From NCBI RefSeq assembly GCF_030272615.1, contig NC_081406.1, positions 190,831,891 to 190,895,890 of the forward strand: a stretch of DNA of 64,000 nucleotides, read 5' to 3'. Under the pieces are notes generated by a model. The model was not told the origin of the DNA. It saw only the letters and a program-made list of their open reading frames with translations, and did no database searches. This document shows positions 12,196-22,399 of the stretch, one piece after another (position 1 is the stretch's first letter; each line of letters begins with the position of its first letter). Both the position numbers and the translations under genes were made by a program. The stretch is from Cryptomeria japonica (taxonomy: Eukaryota > Streptophyta > Pinopsida > Cupressales > Cupressaceae).

Positions 12196-12808
12196 TGTTA
12201 GAAAATAATGCTTTAAATCCACATATATTTAATCCATTTCCTATATAACCCATGAGAGAAAGGCATGCATACAAGCTTATGGAATCACCATAATGCGAAG
12301 ATCAAAATAGACAAGCCACAAGATAACAAAATATATATCCTAGGAAAACACTCGTGAGGGAAAAACCCAGCCTCCAAAAGCATACATACTCCATCATATT
12401 AATTAGCCATAAAGCAATATAGAGTTACAATGAATACCTTTGAACCATAAAGCCCTCCAATACATTCCCATGTGACCAAGCATGAATCCACACATCCCAT
12501 GCCATGCTTCACAAATGCAATCCTCCAAAGGACTCAATACAATGACAAACCAAAACCATTAGCCTACTTTCACCACTAAACATGTGCTTGCTTTTACAGA
12601 CAAAATGTCACACAAAAATAACTTGTGGTAAAGTAAAACCATGTGCTCGCAACCACCCTTGACCCCACATTTAATATTAGGTACTAAGTTTTCTCTTTTT
12701 AAATATATTTCCCCAATATTAAATAAATACAATTTAATAATCTCAATGTTACAATACAACTCATCAAGTGGCCTCGAGAATATTTCCAAGGAATATCAAC
12801 ATGTTACA
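12196..12808 (-). repeat. Possible degenerate LTR remnant
   Basis: The segment starts TGTTAGAAAA and ends TGTTACA, so it has TG/CA ends in either orientation, and it holds AGGGAAAAACCC near 12357, the motif found in reversed LTRs of this region. The 5-bp flanks (ACAAT and CGGGT) do not match and there is no partner copy. Tentative. Confidence 0.3.
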
Positions 12809-12822
12809 CGGGTGGCTGCAAG

Positions 12823-12835
12823 AAGTTGAGTCCCA
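12823..12835 (+). repeat. Candidate left terminal inverted repeat
   Basis: AAGTTGAGTCCCA pairs with the inverted copy at 27378-27390, one mismatch. Short, and not backed by a target-site duplication. Confidence 0.35.
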
Positions 12836-13624
12836 CTTTTGGGCAAAAAGTGGAAGAGTTTTCTCTATTTTTCAAATTTTCTATCGATTGATGTCAAAAT
12901 TTGAGGCACTTAGAGATTGAATCTCAGAAAACTTTACTAATAAAAAATGTATTGCTCAAAGTCTACTTTTCAAATATGTAATTTATTTCAAAACCCACAT
13001 GGTAGAAATAGCTTTTTAGTAGGCATGTTTAAAAACATGGTACGACCACCATTTTTTGACACAAATAAATGAATTTTTGCAAATACTTCTAAGAAACGAT
13101 ACCTAAGACACAAATATTGATGAGAATATTTTTTCTTTTTTTTATTGAATATATATTTTTTTATTAATTTTTAATTGACAATAAAGTACATTTTCAAAAC
13201 ATCGGGCGTACAACCACCATAATTTGATGAAAATTTCATATTTTTAATTTTTTTTTTCAATCTTCAAAAGAATTGTATGTAGATTGATGTCATATACTTT
13301 ATTTTTCTAAAAACCTAAAAACAAATAAGATATTAAAGTTTTACTGAACCTTAATATTTTAGGTTTAGGTACCACTTTTGATTAATAAATAATGCAAAAA
13401 TAATAAAAATGATCTTATCACTATGAAATTAACATTTTTGAAATCAAGACACTGAGAACTCTAATGGGTTTTTGTTTCATCAAAAAATTCGATCAGGAAG
13501 GCCCTCAAAAAATTAGGCCAAGGCAGAAATCTGATATTCTTTTCCCTTAGCCATTTTTTTGGAGGTCCAAGCATAGGCTTGGTCCTACCAAGCCTAACTC
13601 GAAGCCAAAAGCAAGGCACTTTTA

Positions 13625-13740
13625 TGAAATGGGCGCCCGTTATTTGAAATTCAAAAAACAGGCACCCATTTTTCAGAAACATGTACCCAATTTGAAAACG
13701 GGCACCCGTTTCATTCAAATAATGGGTGCTCGTTTCCTAA
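13625..13740. repeat. Left subterminal GGGCACCCG-type motif cluster
   Basis: Variants of the near-palindrome GGGCACCCG recur every 20-40 bp (GGGCGCCCG, AGGCACCCA, GGGCACCCG, GGGTGCTCG), set in AT-rich spacers such as ATTTGAAATTC. The right arm of the transposon has the same motif. In many DNA transposons subterminal repeats bind transposase; here that is inference. Confidence 0.6.
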
Positions 13741-13916
13741 AAGATCCATTGGGAAAACACTTGCCCACAAGAAAAATTTCAACGATTGAATCATTATTCA
13801 ATCATTATCCAACAAGTTTAATCTGCAGAGAGAATATTTTGTTAAATAATTCTCTTTTCTTGTCTTGTTATCGATGTGACAAGGAGATCCATTTGAATTC
13901 AAATTTTGGTGTCGCC

Positions 13917-14955
13917 ATGGGATCAAATCAACATAGAAAGAGGGAAAGGAAGGTTCTGACAGGTGGAGACATTGCAAAAAATAGAGAGAAGGAGGGAAAA
14001 CGTCAACGAGAAAGAAGAGCAGGAATTAAACAATTGAACAATGTTGGAGCTTCAAGTTCAACAATCGTTTCAAAAGAGAACATCGAGGACACCATAAATG
14101 TTGAAGAAGGAAACACAATAGAACCAAATTTAGGTGCATCTTCAAATCCATTATTGGATACAAGTATGTCTTCACAACCCCATGTTTATTCTCATGAACA
14201 AATTGGTGATTTAGTAGAAGTAGGTTACTCATTGAATAAAACCCCAATTGAAAATCAAACCCCAAATGAAAGTAAAACTCAAATTGAAACTGAAATTGAA
14301 ACCAAAATTGAAACCCCAATTGAAATTGAAAAATCAACCGGCAATTGAAATCAATAATGTAGATGTAGACATGGAAACACCAATTGAAAAAGAAACATGT
14401 TTGAATGATAATGAAATGAAAGAATATTTTCAAATTAAAAGTGATGTGCTAGACAATCTTCCTAGCTTGGTTTCATGGAGACAGTTTAGGACACATGCAA
14501 ATAGATTGTTTAGACAAATTTTCTATAATAGGAAATTTTGGTTTTAATGTCAATTAATGTTACAACTAATTAAAATGACTAAAATGTGAAAAGTGATGAA
14601 GAAGTTAGGCTTTTATGTCAAACCCAAGAAGAAGGATGAGTCTTTAAAACAAGTTGTATCGACTATTGCTAGCGCCTTTGATGCAATCGAAAAGAAAAGT
14701 CGTTCTAAAGATAGGAATGTGGCACAACGAGCAATAACAACTTCTGATAAAAGAATGATGACTAACATAAGTGGATATCTTAATATTCATTGTAAAACTT
14801 TGTCAAGAGTTGTAAAGAGAAGAGTTAACTTTGAAAGTGATCCAGCAAACAATTTGTGGACTTTTAGTGGGAGGCTACCAAGGTCTGATATGAAACTTAC
14901 TAGTGAAGTCAAAAATTTGATCAAAAAATTCTAGCATGATAATACGAGAGTATCA
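13917..14955 (+). pseudogene. Transposase-like protein, N-terminal part, broken
   Basis: ATG at 13917 lies in a good plant context (GTCGCCATGG). A basic Arg/Lys/Glu-rich start (MGSNQHRKRERK, then REKEGKRQRERRAG) suggests nuclear localisation or DNA binding. An acidic linker then leads to an Ile-Glu-Thr repeat (14275-14335) where the frame slips by one. The second frame holds METPIEKETCLNDNEMKEYF, stops at about 14545 (TAA) and 14587 (TGA), then GFYVKPKKKDESLKQVVST, a helical DNA-binding-looking block (GYLNIHCKTLSRVVKRRV), and a TAG at 14932. Copia B interrupts it at 14955. Its sequence does not match hAT, Mutator, CACTA, PIF or mariner as I know them. Confidence 0.6.
14951..14955. repeat. Left TSD of copia B (TATCA)
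   Basis: Five bases TATCA immediately before the LTR; the identical copy follows the 3' LTR at 23922-23926. Confidence 0.9.
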
Positions 14956-15168
14956 TGTTGGCATATGTGCAGAGCATGATGACATGATGATATTGTATGT
15001 TGTCATTGATGTCAATATGCTGAAGTATGAACCAGTATGTTGTAGTAAGCAAACCAGTAGAACCGGTATGATGATGTAAACCGGTATTTGGGAAAGGGTG
15101 AAGCGGTATGTTTGTTCAAGGTGAACCGGTATGTTGGAATGAGAACCAGTAAATGGAAGTTTTGTATC

Positions 15169-15173
15169 AGGGT
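15169..15173. repeat. Left TSD of the solo LTR (AGGGT)
   Basis: AGGGT precedes TGATAAC; the same five bases follow the solo LTR at 16671-16675. Confidence 0.9.
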
Positions 15174-16670
15174 TGATAACTCAATGATGAACGGATAGTA
15201 CCAAATCGGTACTGAGAGGGGGGGGTGAATCAGTACAGACAAAAACACAATCCTAAATTGGTTTGTTAGCAGACATTATGCTTTGACAAACAAACAGTAA
15301 CACCGGTCTTAAACAGAGTACAACCGACAAAACCCAGAATAATTGAGACAAGCATAAACCGATTGACACTTATCTTTTCATACAATCTAATACTTCATTT
15401 CCATTTCACCCTAGTGCATGAACAGGTAATCTATCATCAAAGATATATAAACAGCTAGATTAACATGATTTACCTTCAGACACAAATCACTTAAACCATC
15501 ACATGAATAACACCACACATGACACACAGATTTTTCACATGGAAACCCAACTGGGAAAAACCACGGTGAGGATGAATACCCACAAGCTATTTTTTGAACT
15601 CTTTAGAAGTCCACTCTATTAGGAGCCTTGTCCGGTTAAAGACTAATGCAATAGGTTTTGTTAGGAACTGATCCTGTTAGGGATCACCAGTTAAGGGATG
15701 TCTAGAATACCCGATTAAGGGTTAAACCTTGTTAAAGGTTACCTTGTTAGAGGATTTCAAGAACTCAATGGTTTTGAGTCACCCTGTTAAAGGATTTACA
15801 CTAAGCCAGTTAAAGCTACCCTGTTAAGGGATTTCCTAACTATTGAAGTGGTTAGAGATCAACAGGTATTGCAATGATTTGGTAATAGCATTCAATGCTA
15901 ATGCAGATCCGCTTTAGCTCCTCTTCACCTTCTACACTTACACTCTATAGGTATCACTTCTCTCTTTTGGTCTAGCAAGAATCACGTATCTCTTCACTTG
16001 GATACTCACACACAACTTTTACCAACAACCTCAGAAAGAAACACAACATCGACCTTATAGGAAATAGATAGGTCGGTAGCATAAACCCTAAACCCTAAAC
16101 CTGTTAGGTTGAGTAATTCAAACGGTTCAATCCTGACCGTTGAACACATTGCATTAAATGCAACAGTCTTGAACCAATCTCAAGACGTTATCCATCATTC
16201 ATTTTCCACCGATTTCATGACAGTTGATAACCCATCACACATTATCACCGTTTACAGACTTCGCACATTCCCGCGGTAGATAGGGACAATCTTCTTCATG
16301 TAAGATCCTTCACGCACACAAGGTTGTCATGGCAACATGATCTATTCTTCATTACAATGCTAACTCATCACACAAAGTCACCAATTGAGTCACACAGGCT
16401 TGAGGCACTTCAATCGGAAACCCTGAAGTTGAGACTACCAACCGGTAGTCATACAAAGCTTCCATGTACCGGTTCCCATAACCACATGTCAGTTCACCTT
16501 GAACAAACATACCACTTCACTTTGGCACATATACCGGTTCACAATGTTATACCGGTTCTCACATATACCGGTTCTTGGTAACATACCAGTTCTCTCTTCT
16601 TCAGCATATTGACATCAATGACAACATACAATGTCATTATGTCCTCATACTGGTTCACATAATGCCAACA
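15174..16670 (-). repeat. Solo LTR of the same copia group, reversed, inside LTR of B
   Basis: 1497 bp with TG/CA ends (plus strand TGATAAC to GCCAACA), a perfect 5-bp TSD AGGGT, and no interior. Read on the minus strand it has the copia LTR plan: TGTTGGCATTATG start, AAACCCTAA repeats (16082-16100 on plus), TTAACCGGGT modules, a C-tract before the end. The uninterrupted 3' LTR of B shows the pre-insertion sequence at 22614-22625. Such a solo LTR normally results from recombination between the two LTRs of a full element. Confidence 0.93.
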
Positions 16671-17970
16671 AGGGTTTCATTTGGCATGACTACCGGTTGG
16701 TAGTCTCAGCTTCAGGGTTTCCAGTTGATGCATTCCAATATTGTGCGATTCAACCAATGACATCTTGTGATGAGTTAGCATTGTAATGACGGCTAGATAA
16801 GTGTTGCCACATCAGCCTTGTGCATGTGAAGGATTTCCTTAAGGATCTTGCATGGAGATTGATCCTATCTACCTCGGGAATGTGCGAAGTCTCTGTAAAT
16901 AGTGGAGAATGTGTGATGAGTTATCAGCTTCCTGAAGCGGCAAAGAATGAATGTTAGAGAACGTCTTGAGATATATTCAAGACTATTGTATTCAATGCAG
17001 TGTGATTAACGATCAAGATTGAACCGACTGGATTGTAAAACCTAAATGTTTAGGGTTTAGGGTTTATGCTACCGACCTATCTGTTTCCTATAAGGTCGAT
17101 GATGTTTTTCATTTTGAAGTTGTTGGCAAATGTTATGTGTGTATCCCAGTGAGTGATACTTGATTCTTGCCAGACCGGAGAAGTGTGTTGATACCTATAG
17201 AGTGTGATTGCAGAAGAAAAGGAGCTAAAGTGGATCTGCCTTGGCATTGAGTGTTGTTATTAGATCAGTGTATTACCTATTGACTTCTAACCATTTCAGC
17301 AGTTGGAAAATCCCTTAACCGAGTAGCTTTAACGGGCTTTTGTGTAAATCCTTTAATAGGGTGACTCAATTCAATGAGTTCTTCAAATCCTCTTGCGAGC
17401 TAACCTTTAACAAGGTTCTAACCTTTAACCGAGTATTTAGCCATCCCTTAACCGGGTGATCCCTAGAAGGATCGGTTCCTAGCAGAACCTATTGTAAAAG
17501 TCTCTAACCGGACTAGGCTCCTAACAAACCAGACTTCAAAAGAGTTCAAGAGTAGCTTGTGGGTATTCATCCCCACCATGGTTTTTCCCAGTTGGGTTTC
17601 CACATGAAAAATTAGTGTGTCATGTGTGATGCCTTTCATGTGATGGTTTTGTGTTTTATGCTAAACTGGTAAAATATGTTGAACTAGAAGTCATTATATT
17701 TTTTATGAAAGATTACTTATTTATGCATAAGGGTGAAGTGGAAATGAGGTATTAGATTGTATAGAAGGCTAAGGGTTACCGATTTATGTCTTTCACATTC
17801 TCATTGTGTTTTACTGGTAGTAATCTGGTTTAGATTGGTGTTAGTGCTTGCCGGTCAAAGTGCAGTGTTTGCAGTCAAACCGGTTCAGGAAAAGTGTTTT
17901 TGCCTATACTGATTCACCCCCCCCCCTCTTAGTACTAGTTTGGTACTAACTATTCATCATTTATTCATCA

Positions 17971-17984
17971 ATTGGTATCAGAGC
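17971..17984 (+). promoter_or_regulatory. Primer binding site of copia B
   Basis: ATTGGTATCAGAGC, complementary to the 3' end of initiator tRNA-Met, directly after the 5' LTR. Confidence 0.92.
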
Positions 17985-18041
17985 ATCTTCCAAGTCCTCT
18001 ATGTTGTAAGCTTAACCGCTTGAGGAAAAGATCCTACTCTA

Positions 18042-18978
18042 ATGATGAAGAGGGAAGGTCCAAAGTTCAACAGAGACAACTTTAAAAAATGGAAGGACAG
18101 AATGAAGATATACATCAGAAGCATGGGTGCTCAACATTGGAGCTATGTTGAGAATGCTTATGTTATCCCTACCGGTACTCTCACCAATGATCAAAAGAGA
18201 GAGATTTAGGAGAATGGGCAAGTCATGGAAACCCTAATTAGCAGTCTATCTGACATTGAGTTTATTGATTTTCAGGATAAAGACAATCCCAAAAAAGTAT
18301 GGGATGCTCTTGAGAATATCTATGGCGGTGATGAGCATGTGAAACAAGCTAAGGAAGAGAACCTTAGGGGAAAGTTTGAAGACATGCAGATGGTTGAAGG
18401 AGAGACCATTCAACAATATGGAATAAGAATCAAAAATGTTGTTGGAGACATCAAGAGTGTAGGTGGTATAATAGATGATTCCACTATCGTTAGCAAAGTC
18501 TTGAGATCCTTATTACTGGTCTATGCAATAAGGGTTGCTGCTATTCAGGAGTTGAGGTCTGTAGACAAGACAAAGGTATCCCTAGACTTCATCATTGCTA
18601 AGTTGACAGCTTATGAGCTAAATAATTATGATGGCAATATTCAAAAGACTGAATCAACCTTTAAAGCATTTGTTGCACCATCTAGAAAGGGAAAAGAAGC
18701 TAGTACCAGTGGTGAACCAAGACAGAGCAGAGAAATGGATGATGAGGAGATCCTGATGGAATTTTAAGCTCTTCTTGCCAAGAGACTTCCTAAGGGAACT
18801 GGTAAATACAGAGGTAAGCTCCCTTTGAAATGCTTTTCTTGCAATAGGATAGGACACATTACTGTAAACTGTCCTAATGGTGATAACAAGGACAAACCAG
18901 AGAAGTTCAAAAATTTCAAAGGAGGAAATAGGAGAAACTATTTTGTAGTAGTTGATGAAGGTGTCACTGATGAGGAAT
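18042..18978 (+). pseudogene. Copia B gag (UBN2/DUF4219 type) with zinc knuckle, stops in frame
   Basis: ATG at 18042 opens the usual copia gag start (KFNRDNFKKWKDRM), then a UBN2 region (VWDALENIYGGDEHVKQAK, VSKVLRSLLLVYAIRVAAIQ). A zinc knuckle CFSCNRIGHITVNC is coded at 18831-18872. In-frame stops are TAG 18207-18209, TAA 18765-18767 and TGA near 18978. Gag forms the virus-like particle and binds RNA in live elements. Gag frames of E and F are close relatives. Confidence 0.88.
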
Positions 18979-20378
18979 GAGAAGATGAAGAAAGTGAAGA
19001 CATTGTGTTTGTAGCAGTTAAGGAAGATGTGTCAGACAAGAAGGCTCTTGTCTCCCGCTTTGATAATTCCAATGAGTGGATTATTGACAGTGGTTGTTCT
19101 CACCATATGACTGGTGACCGGAGTAAGTTTCTATCTCTGGAAGAGTATGATGGTGGTGTGGTTCATTTTGGCAATGATGCACCATGTATGGTAAAAGGTA
19201 GAGGGTCCATCTCTCTGAATGGAAAAAGTAGTGCTGACAATGTGTATTGGGTAGAAGGTCTCAGACACAACCTTTTGAGTGTTGCCTAGCTAAATGATAA
19301 TGGAATCACTCTGGAATTCAGAGAGTGTAAAATAAAAGGTAAGAGTGGAGTGTGTAAAATAAAAGGTAAGAGTGGTGAACTGATGGCCACTGGTATGCAG
19401 ACCAAAGGTAACCTATTTCAGCTAAATGCAAACATCAGTACATGTCTAATGGCTAAGTTTGATGATAGCTGGATATGGCATAGGAGACTCTACCATGTAA
19501 ACTTTGATAATATTGTGAAAGCCAGTAAGATCAAGGCAGTTAGAGGATTGCTTATGCTAAGAAAATTGGAGAATCCTTTGTGCAGAGAGTGTCAACTGGG
19601 GAAAATGTCTTCCTCAACCTTCAAAGGTAAATCTTTCACTGTAGACAATTTACTTGATCTTGTGCATATTGATTTGTGTGGTCCTATGAAAACTAGGAGT
19701 GTGCAAGGAGATAGGTATTTTATGATTCTTACTGATGATTGCTCAAGAATGATGTGGGTCACATTCTTGAAGGACAAGTCTAAAGCCTTTGAAAAGTTCA
19801 AAGCCTTCAGAGCACTGGTTGAAAAAGAAAGTGGTAAGAGGATTAAGTGCCTGAGAACTAATCAAGGAGGAGAATTCACTTTCAGTGAATTCAACAAGTA
19901 CTATGAAGAGAATGGCATCAACAAGCAACTGTCTGCCCCCCAAACTCCACAACAAAATGGCCTAGCAGAGAGAAACAACTAGACTGTAGTTGAAGTAGCC
20001 AGAATAATGCTGATCCAAGGAAAAGTTGCTCACACCTTTTGGAGAGAAGCAGTGAGCATTACAGTCTACACAATGAATTGGGTATTCATAAAAAAGGGTA
20101 AGGATAAAACACCTTATGAGTATTGGACCGGTAAAACCCCTGTAGTAAGATACTTTAGAGTGTTTGGTACCAAATGTTATATCAAGAGGAGTGAACAACA
20201 GAGCAAGTTTGATGCAAAATGTGATGAGGGGATATTCATAGGATATTCCACCAAGAGTAAAGCTCTTAAGTGTTTCAACAATAGGACTCAGAGAATTGTT
20301 GAAAGTATCAACGCTAGAGTTGATGAAACCTTTGAGATGAGGAAACTGATAGTGAGCAAGTACGAGAGGAACCACTAG
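18979..20378 (+). pseudogene. Copia B protease and integrase, broken
   Basis: Protease active-site box IIDSGCSHHMTGD lies near 19080-19120. The integrase follows: zinc-binding HHCC residues in WHRRLYHVNFDN and CRECQLGK, first catalytic Asp in HIDLCGP, second in CLRTNQGGEF where Asp is Asn, and Glu in QNGLAERNN. Stops at about 19288 (TAG) and 19981 (TAG). A 27-bp tandem duplication at about 19325-19377 repeats a nine-residue segment (VCKIKGKSG). Loss of one DDE Asp plus the stops means no integrase activity. Confidence 0.87.
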
Positions 20379-20640
20379 TAACCTTTTGGGAACCAGTTGC
20401 AAAACAACCTAGCACCAATAACAGTGCTCCTACATCAGTAGATGCTGATGCTGATGAAGATGAGGATGAAGAAGAAAAGCAAGAGGAAATAACTAAGATC
20501 ATTCCTAGGTATGTAAAGCTGAATCCTGATCCAAAGTAGATCATAGGAGATAAGGATACATGAATTCTTACAAGAAGAAAGGTCAGAGAAAATTCTTGCA
20601 TGATCTCTAAATTTGAGCCTAAAACATTTAAAGAGGCACA
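20379..20640 (+). pseudogene. Degenerate integrase-to-RT linker of copia B
   Basis: An acidic Asp/Glu-rich stretch (20440-20490) followed by a frame-broken RYVKLNPDPK region, the variable linker between integrase and reverse transcriptase in copia elements. A frameshift near 20340 separates it from the integrase tail. Confidence 0.6.
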
Positions 20641-22151
20641 TAAAGATGAAGTCTGGATAGAGGCAATGGAAGAGGAACTTGACCAGATAGAAAAGAATGG
20701 TACATGGTTTTTGGTACCCAGACCTGAGCATAAAAATGTCATAGGCACCAAATGGGTTTTTCAGAAATAAGCTGAATGAAGATGGCATAGTGGTAAGAAA
20801 CAAAGCCAGACTGGTGTGCAAAGGATATGCTCAAGAAGAAGGAGAAGACTATGGAGAAACCTTTGCTCCAGTAGCCAGATTGGAAGGAGTTCGTATGCTT
20901 CTTGCATATGCAGCCTTCAAGGGATTCAAAGTATATCAAATGGATGTAAAATCTGCATTCCTAAATGGAATACTAGAAGAGGAGGTGTATATAGAGTAAC
21001 CAGATGGGTTTTCCCTATCAGAAGATAGTGACATGGTGTGTAGGCTACATAAAGCCTTGTATTGACTAAAGCAGGCACCTAGAGCATGGTATGAACACTT
21101 GCACTCTCATCTTGTGAAGATTGGATTTGAAAGAACAAGTGAAGATAGCAATATCTACTTGAAATCAAAAGGAGATCAGATTCTGATCTATGAAGTATTT
21201 GTTGATGACATAATTTTTGGTGGAAATGACAAGACGAGTCATGACTTTGCAGATGAGATGAAAAAGGAATTTGAGATGTCACTTATAGGGGAGATTAAGT
21301 TCTTCATTGGACTACAGATTCAACAAATGAAAGATGGAATCTATATCACTCAGTCCAAGTATGTCAAAGAGGTGTTGAAGACCTTTGGCATGGAAGACAA
21401 CAAACCGGTTGGTAAATCGATGGTGACCAGTTGTAAATTATCAAAGGAGGATGACTCAGCGTTGGTAAATGAGAAGGAATACCAATCAATGATTGGTAAA
21501 TTGCACTATGTAGTACATAGCAGACTGGACATTGCACATGCAGTGGGCATTACTGCACGGTTCTAGAAAAGCCCAAGAGAATCCCACTTGGTAGTAGTCA
21601 AGCGGATTCTTAGATATCTGAAGGGAACTATTGACTATGGATTATGGTATCCATACAGTAATGATTTCAACCTAAAAGTGTTTACAGATTCTGATTGGGC
21701 TGGTAATGTGGATGACCGAAAGAGAACAACCAGTGGTGCATTCTTTCTTGGTGGTAGACTAGTCTCATGGATGAGTAAGAAGCAGAGTTGTATCTCTCAG
21801 TCTACAGCAGAAGCGAAGTATGTTGTAGCATTTATGAACTGCACCCAAACAATTTGGATGAAGCATGTATTAAATGGCTTCAAAGTTCCCGTATCTGAAC
21901 CAGTAAGTATATTTTGTGACAACACAAGTGCAATTAACATCTCCAAGAATCCTGTTTTACATGTTAGAACCAAGCACTTCGAGATCAAGTATCATTTCTT
22001 AAAGGAGAAGGTTCAGAACAAAGAGGTTGTACTGGAACATGTTTCCAGTAAGGAGCAGTTAGCAGACATATTCACCAAGCCTCTACCGAAGGCTACCTTT
22101 ACCTATTTGAGAGGTGAATTAGGTGTGCTACCCCTTCAAGAGGTGAACTAA
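20641..22151 (+). pseudogene. Copia B reverse transcriptase and RNase H, broken
   Basis: The RT begins DEVWIEAMEEELDQIEKNGTW; a frameshift near 20765 leads into [21 protein letters not shown]. Palm motifs [11 protein letters not shown] and VFVDDIIFGG are present, so the catalytic Asp pair survives with Phe for the usual Tyr. Stops at about 20998, 21064 and 21565. RNase H follows: VFTDSDWAGNVDDRKRTTSG, SQSTAEAKYV and CDNTSAI hold the acidic residues, and the last 187 codons to 22151 are uninterrupted. It copies element RNA into DNA when intact; this copy cannot make a full protein. Confidence 0.9.
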
Positions 22152-22399
22152 AGGTGTGTGCTCCACTTTAGTCAGGTCTTACATTGATATATCTTTTTCA
22201 AGATTGGTGTGTTGAAGGTTGCTACTCCTTAGGGGGAGCAGCATAGTGGAACATAGATGTGTATGTCTCCACTTTGGCATTATTGTCAAAGGGGGAGAAG
22301 ATGTGAAGCAGAGAAGATATCTGTAGTATTGGGGAGAAGATGTGAAGTAGAAGCACAAATATATCTTTGTATATTGCCATCAATGCCAAAGGGGGATAT
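22152..22399 (+). promoter_or_regulatory. 3' untranslated stretch and polypurine tract of copia B
   Basis: Two AAGGGGGAG-type purine runs occur (about 22210-22228 and 22276-22289). The run AAAGGGGGATAT at 22388-22399, just before the LTR, is the plus-strand primer site. The same CAATGCCAAAGGGGGA context precedes the 3' LTRs of C and D. Confidence 0.8.

Larger units (their letters stand above)
14956..17970 (+). repeat. 5' LTR of copia B, interrupted by a solo LTR
   Basis: Starts TGTTGGCATATGTGC and ends TTATTCATCA just before the primer site. Without the solo LTR and one TSD copy it is about 1513 bp, against 1522 bp for the 3' LTR. It carries TTTAGGG repeats (17049-17066), TTAACCGGGT-type modules (about 17310-17530), GGTTTTTCCCA near 17580 and a C-tract at about 17917-17926. 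Confidence 0.9.

Noticed and set aside
12196-12808. A confident solo LTR
   Set aside because: Ends look LTR-like but flanks show no target-site duplication and there is no second copy; kept only as a low-confidence feature.
14026-14433. 135-codon minus-strand Phe/Leu-rich frame
   Set aside because: Complement of the Ile-Glu-Thr repeat in the transposase N-terminus; repetitive, no domain.
16082-16100. Interstitial telomere from a chromosome fusion
   Set aside because: Only two to three units, and they sit at matching positions in LTR copies, so they belong to the LTR.
20314-20821. Two minus-strand frames of 145 and 128 codons
   Set aside because: Shadows of the copia B integrase-RT linker; Ser/Phe runs come from GAA/GAT repeats.
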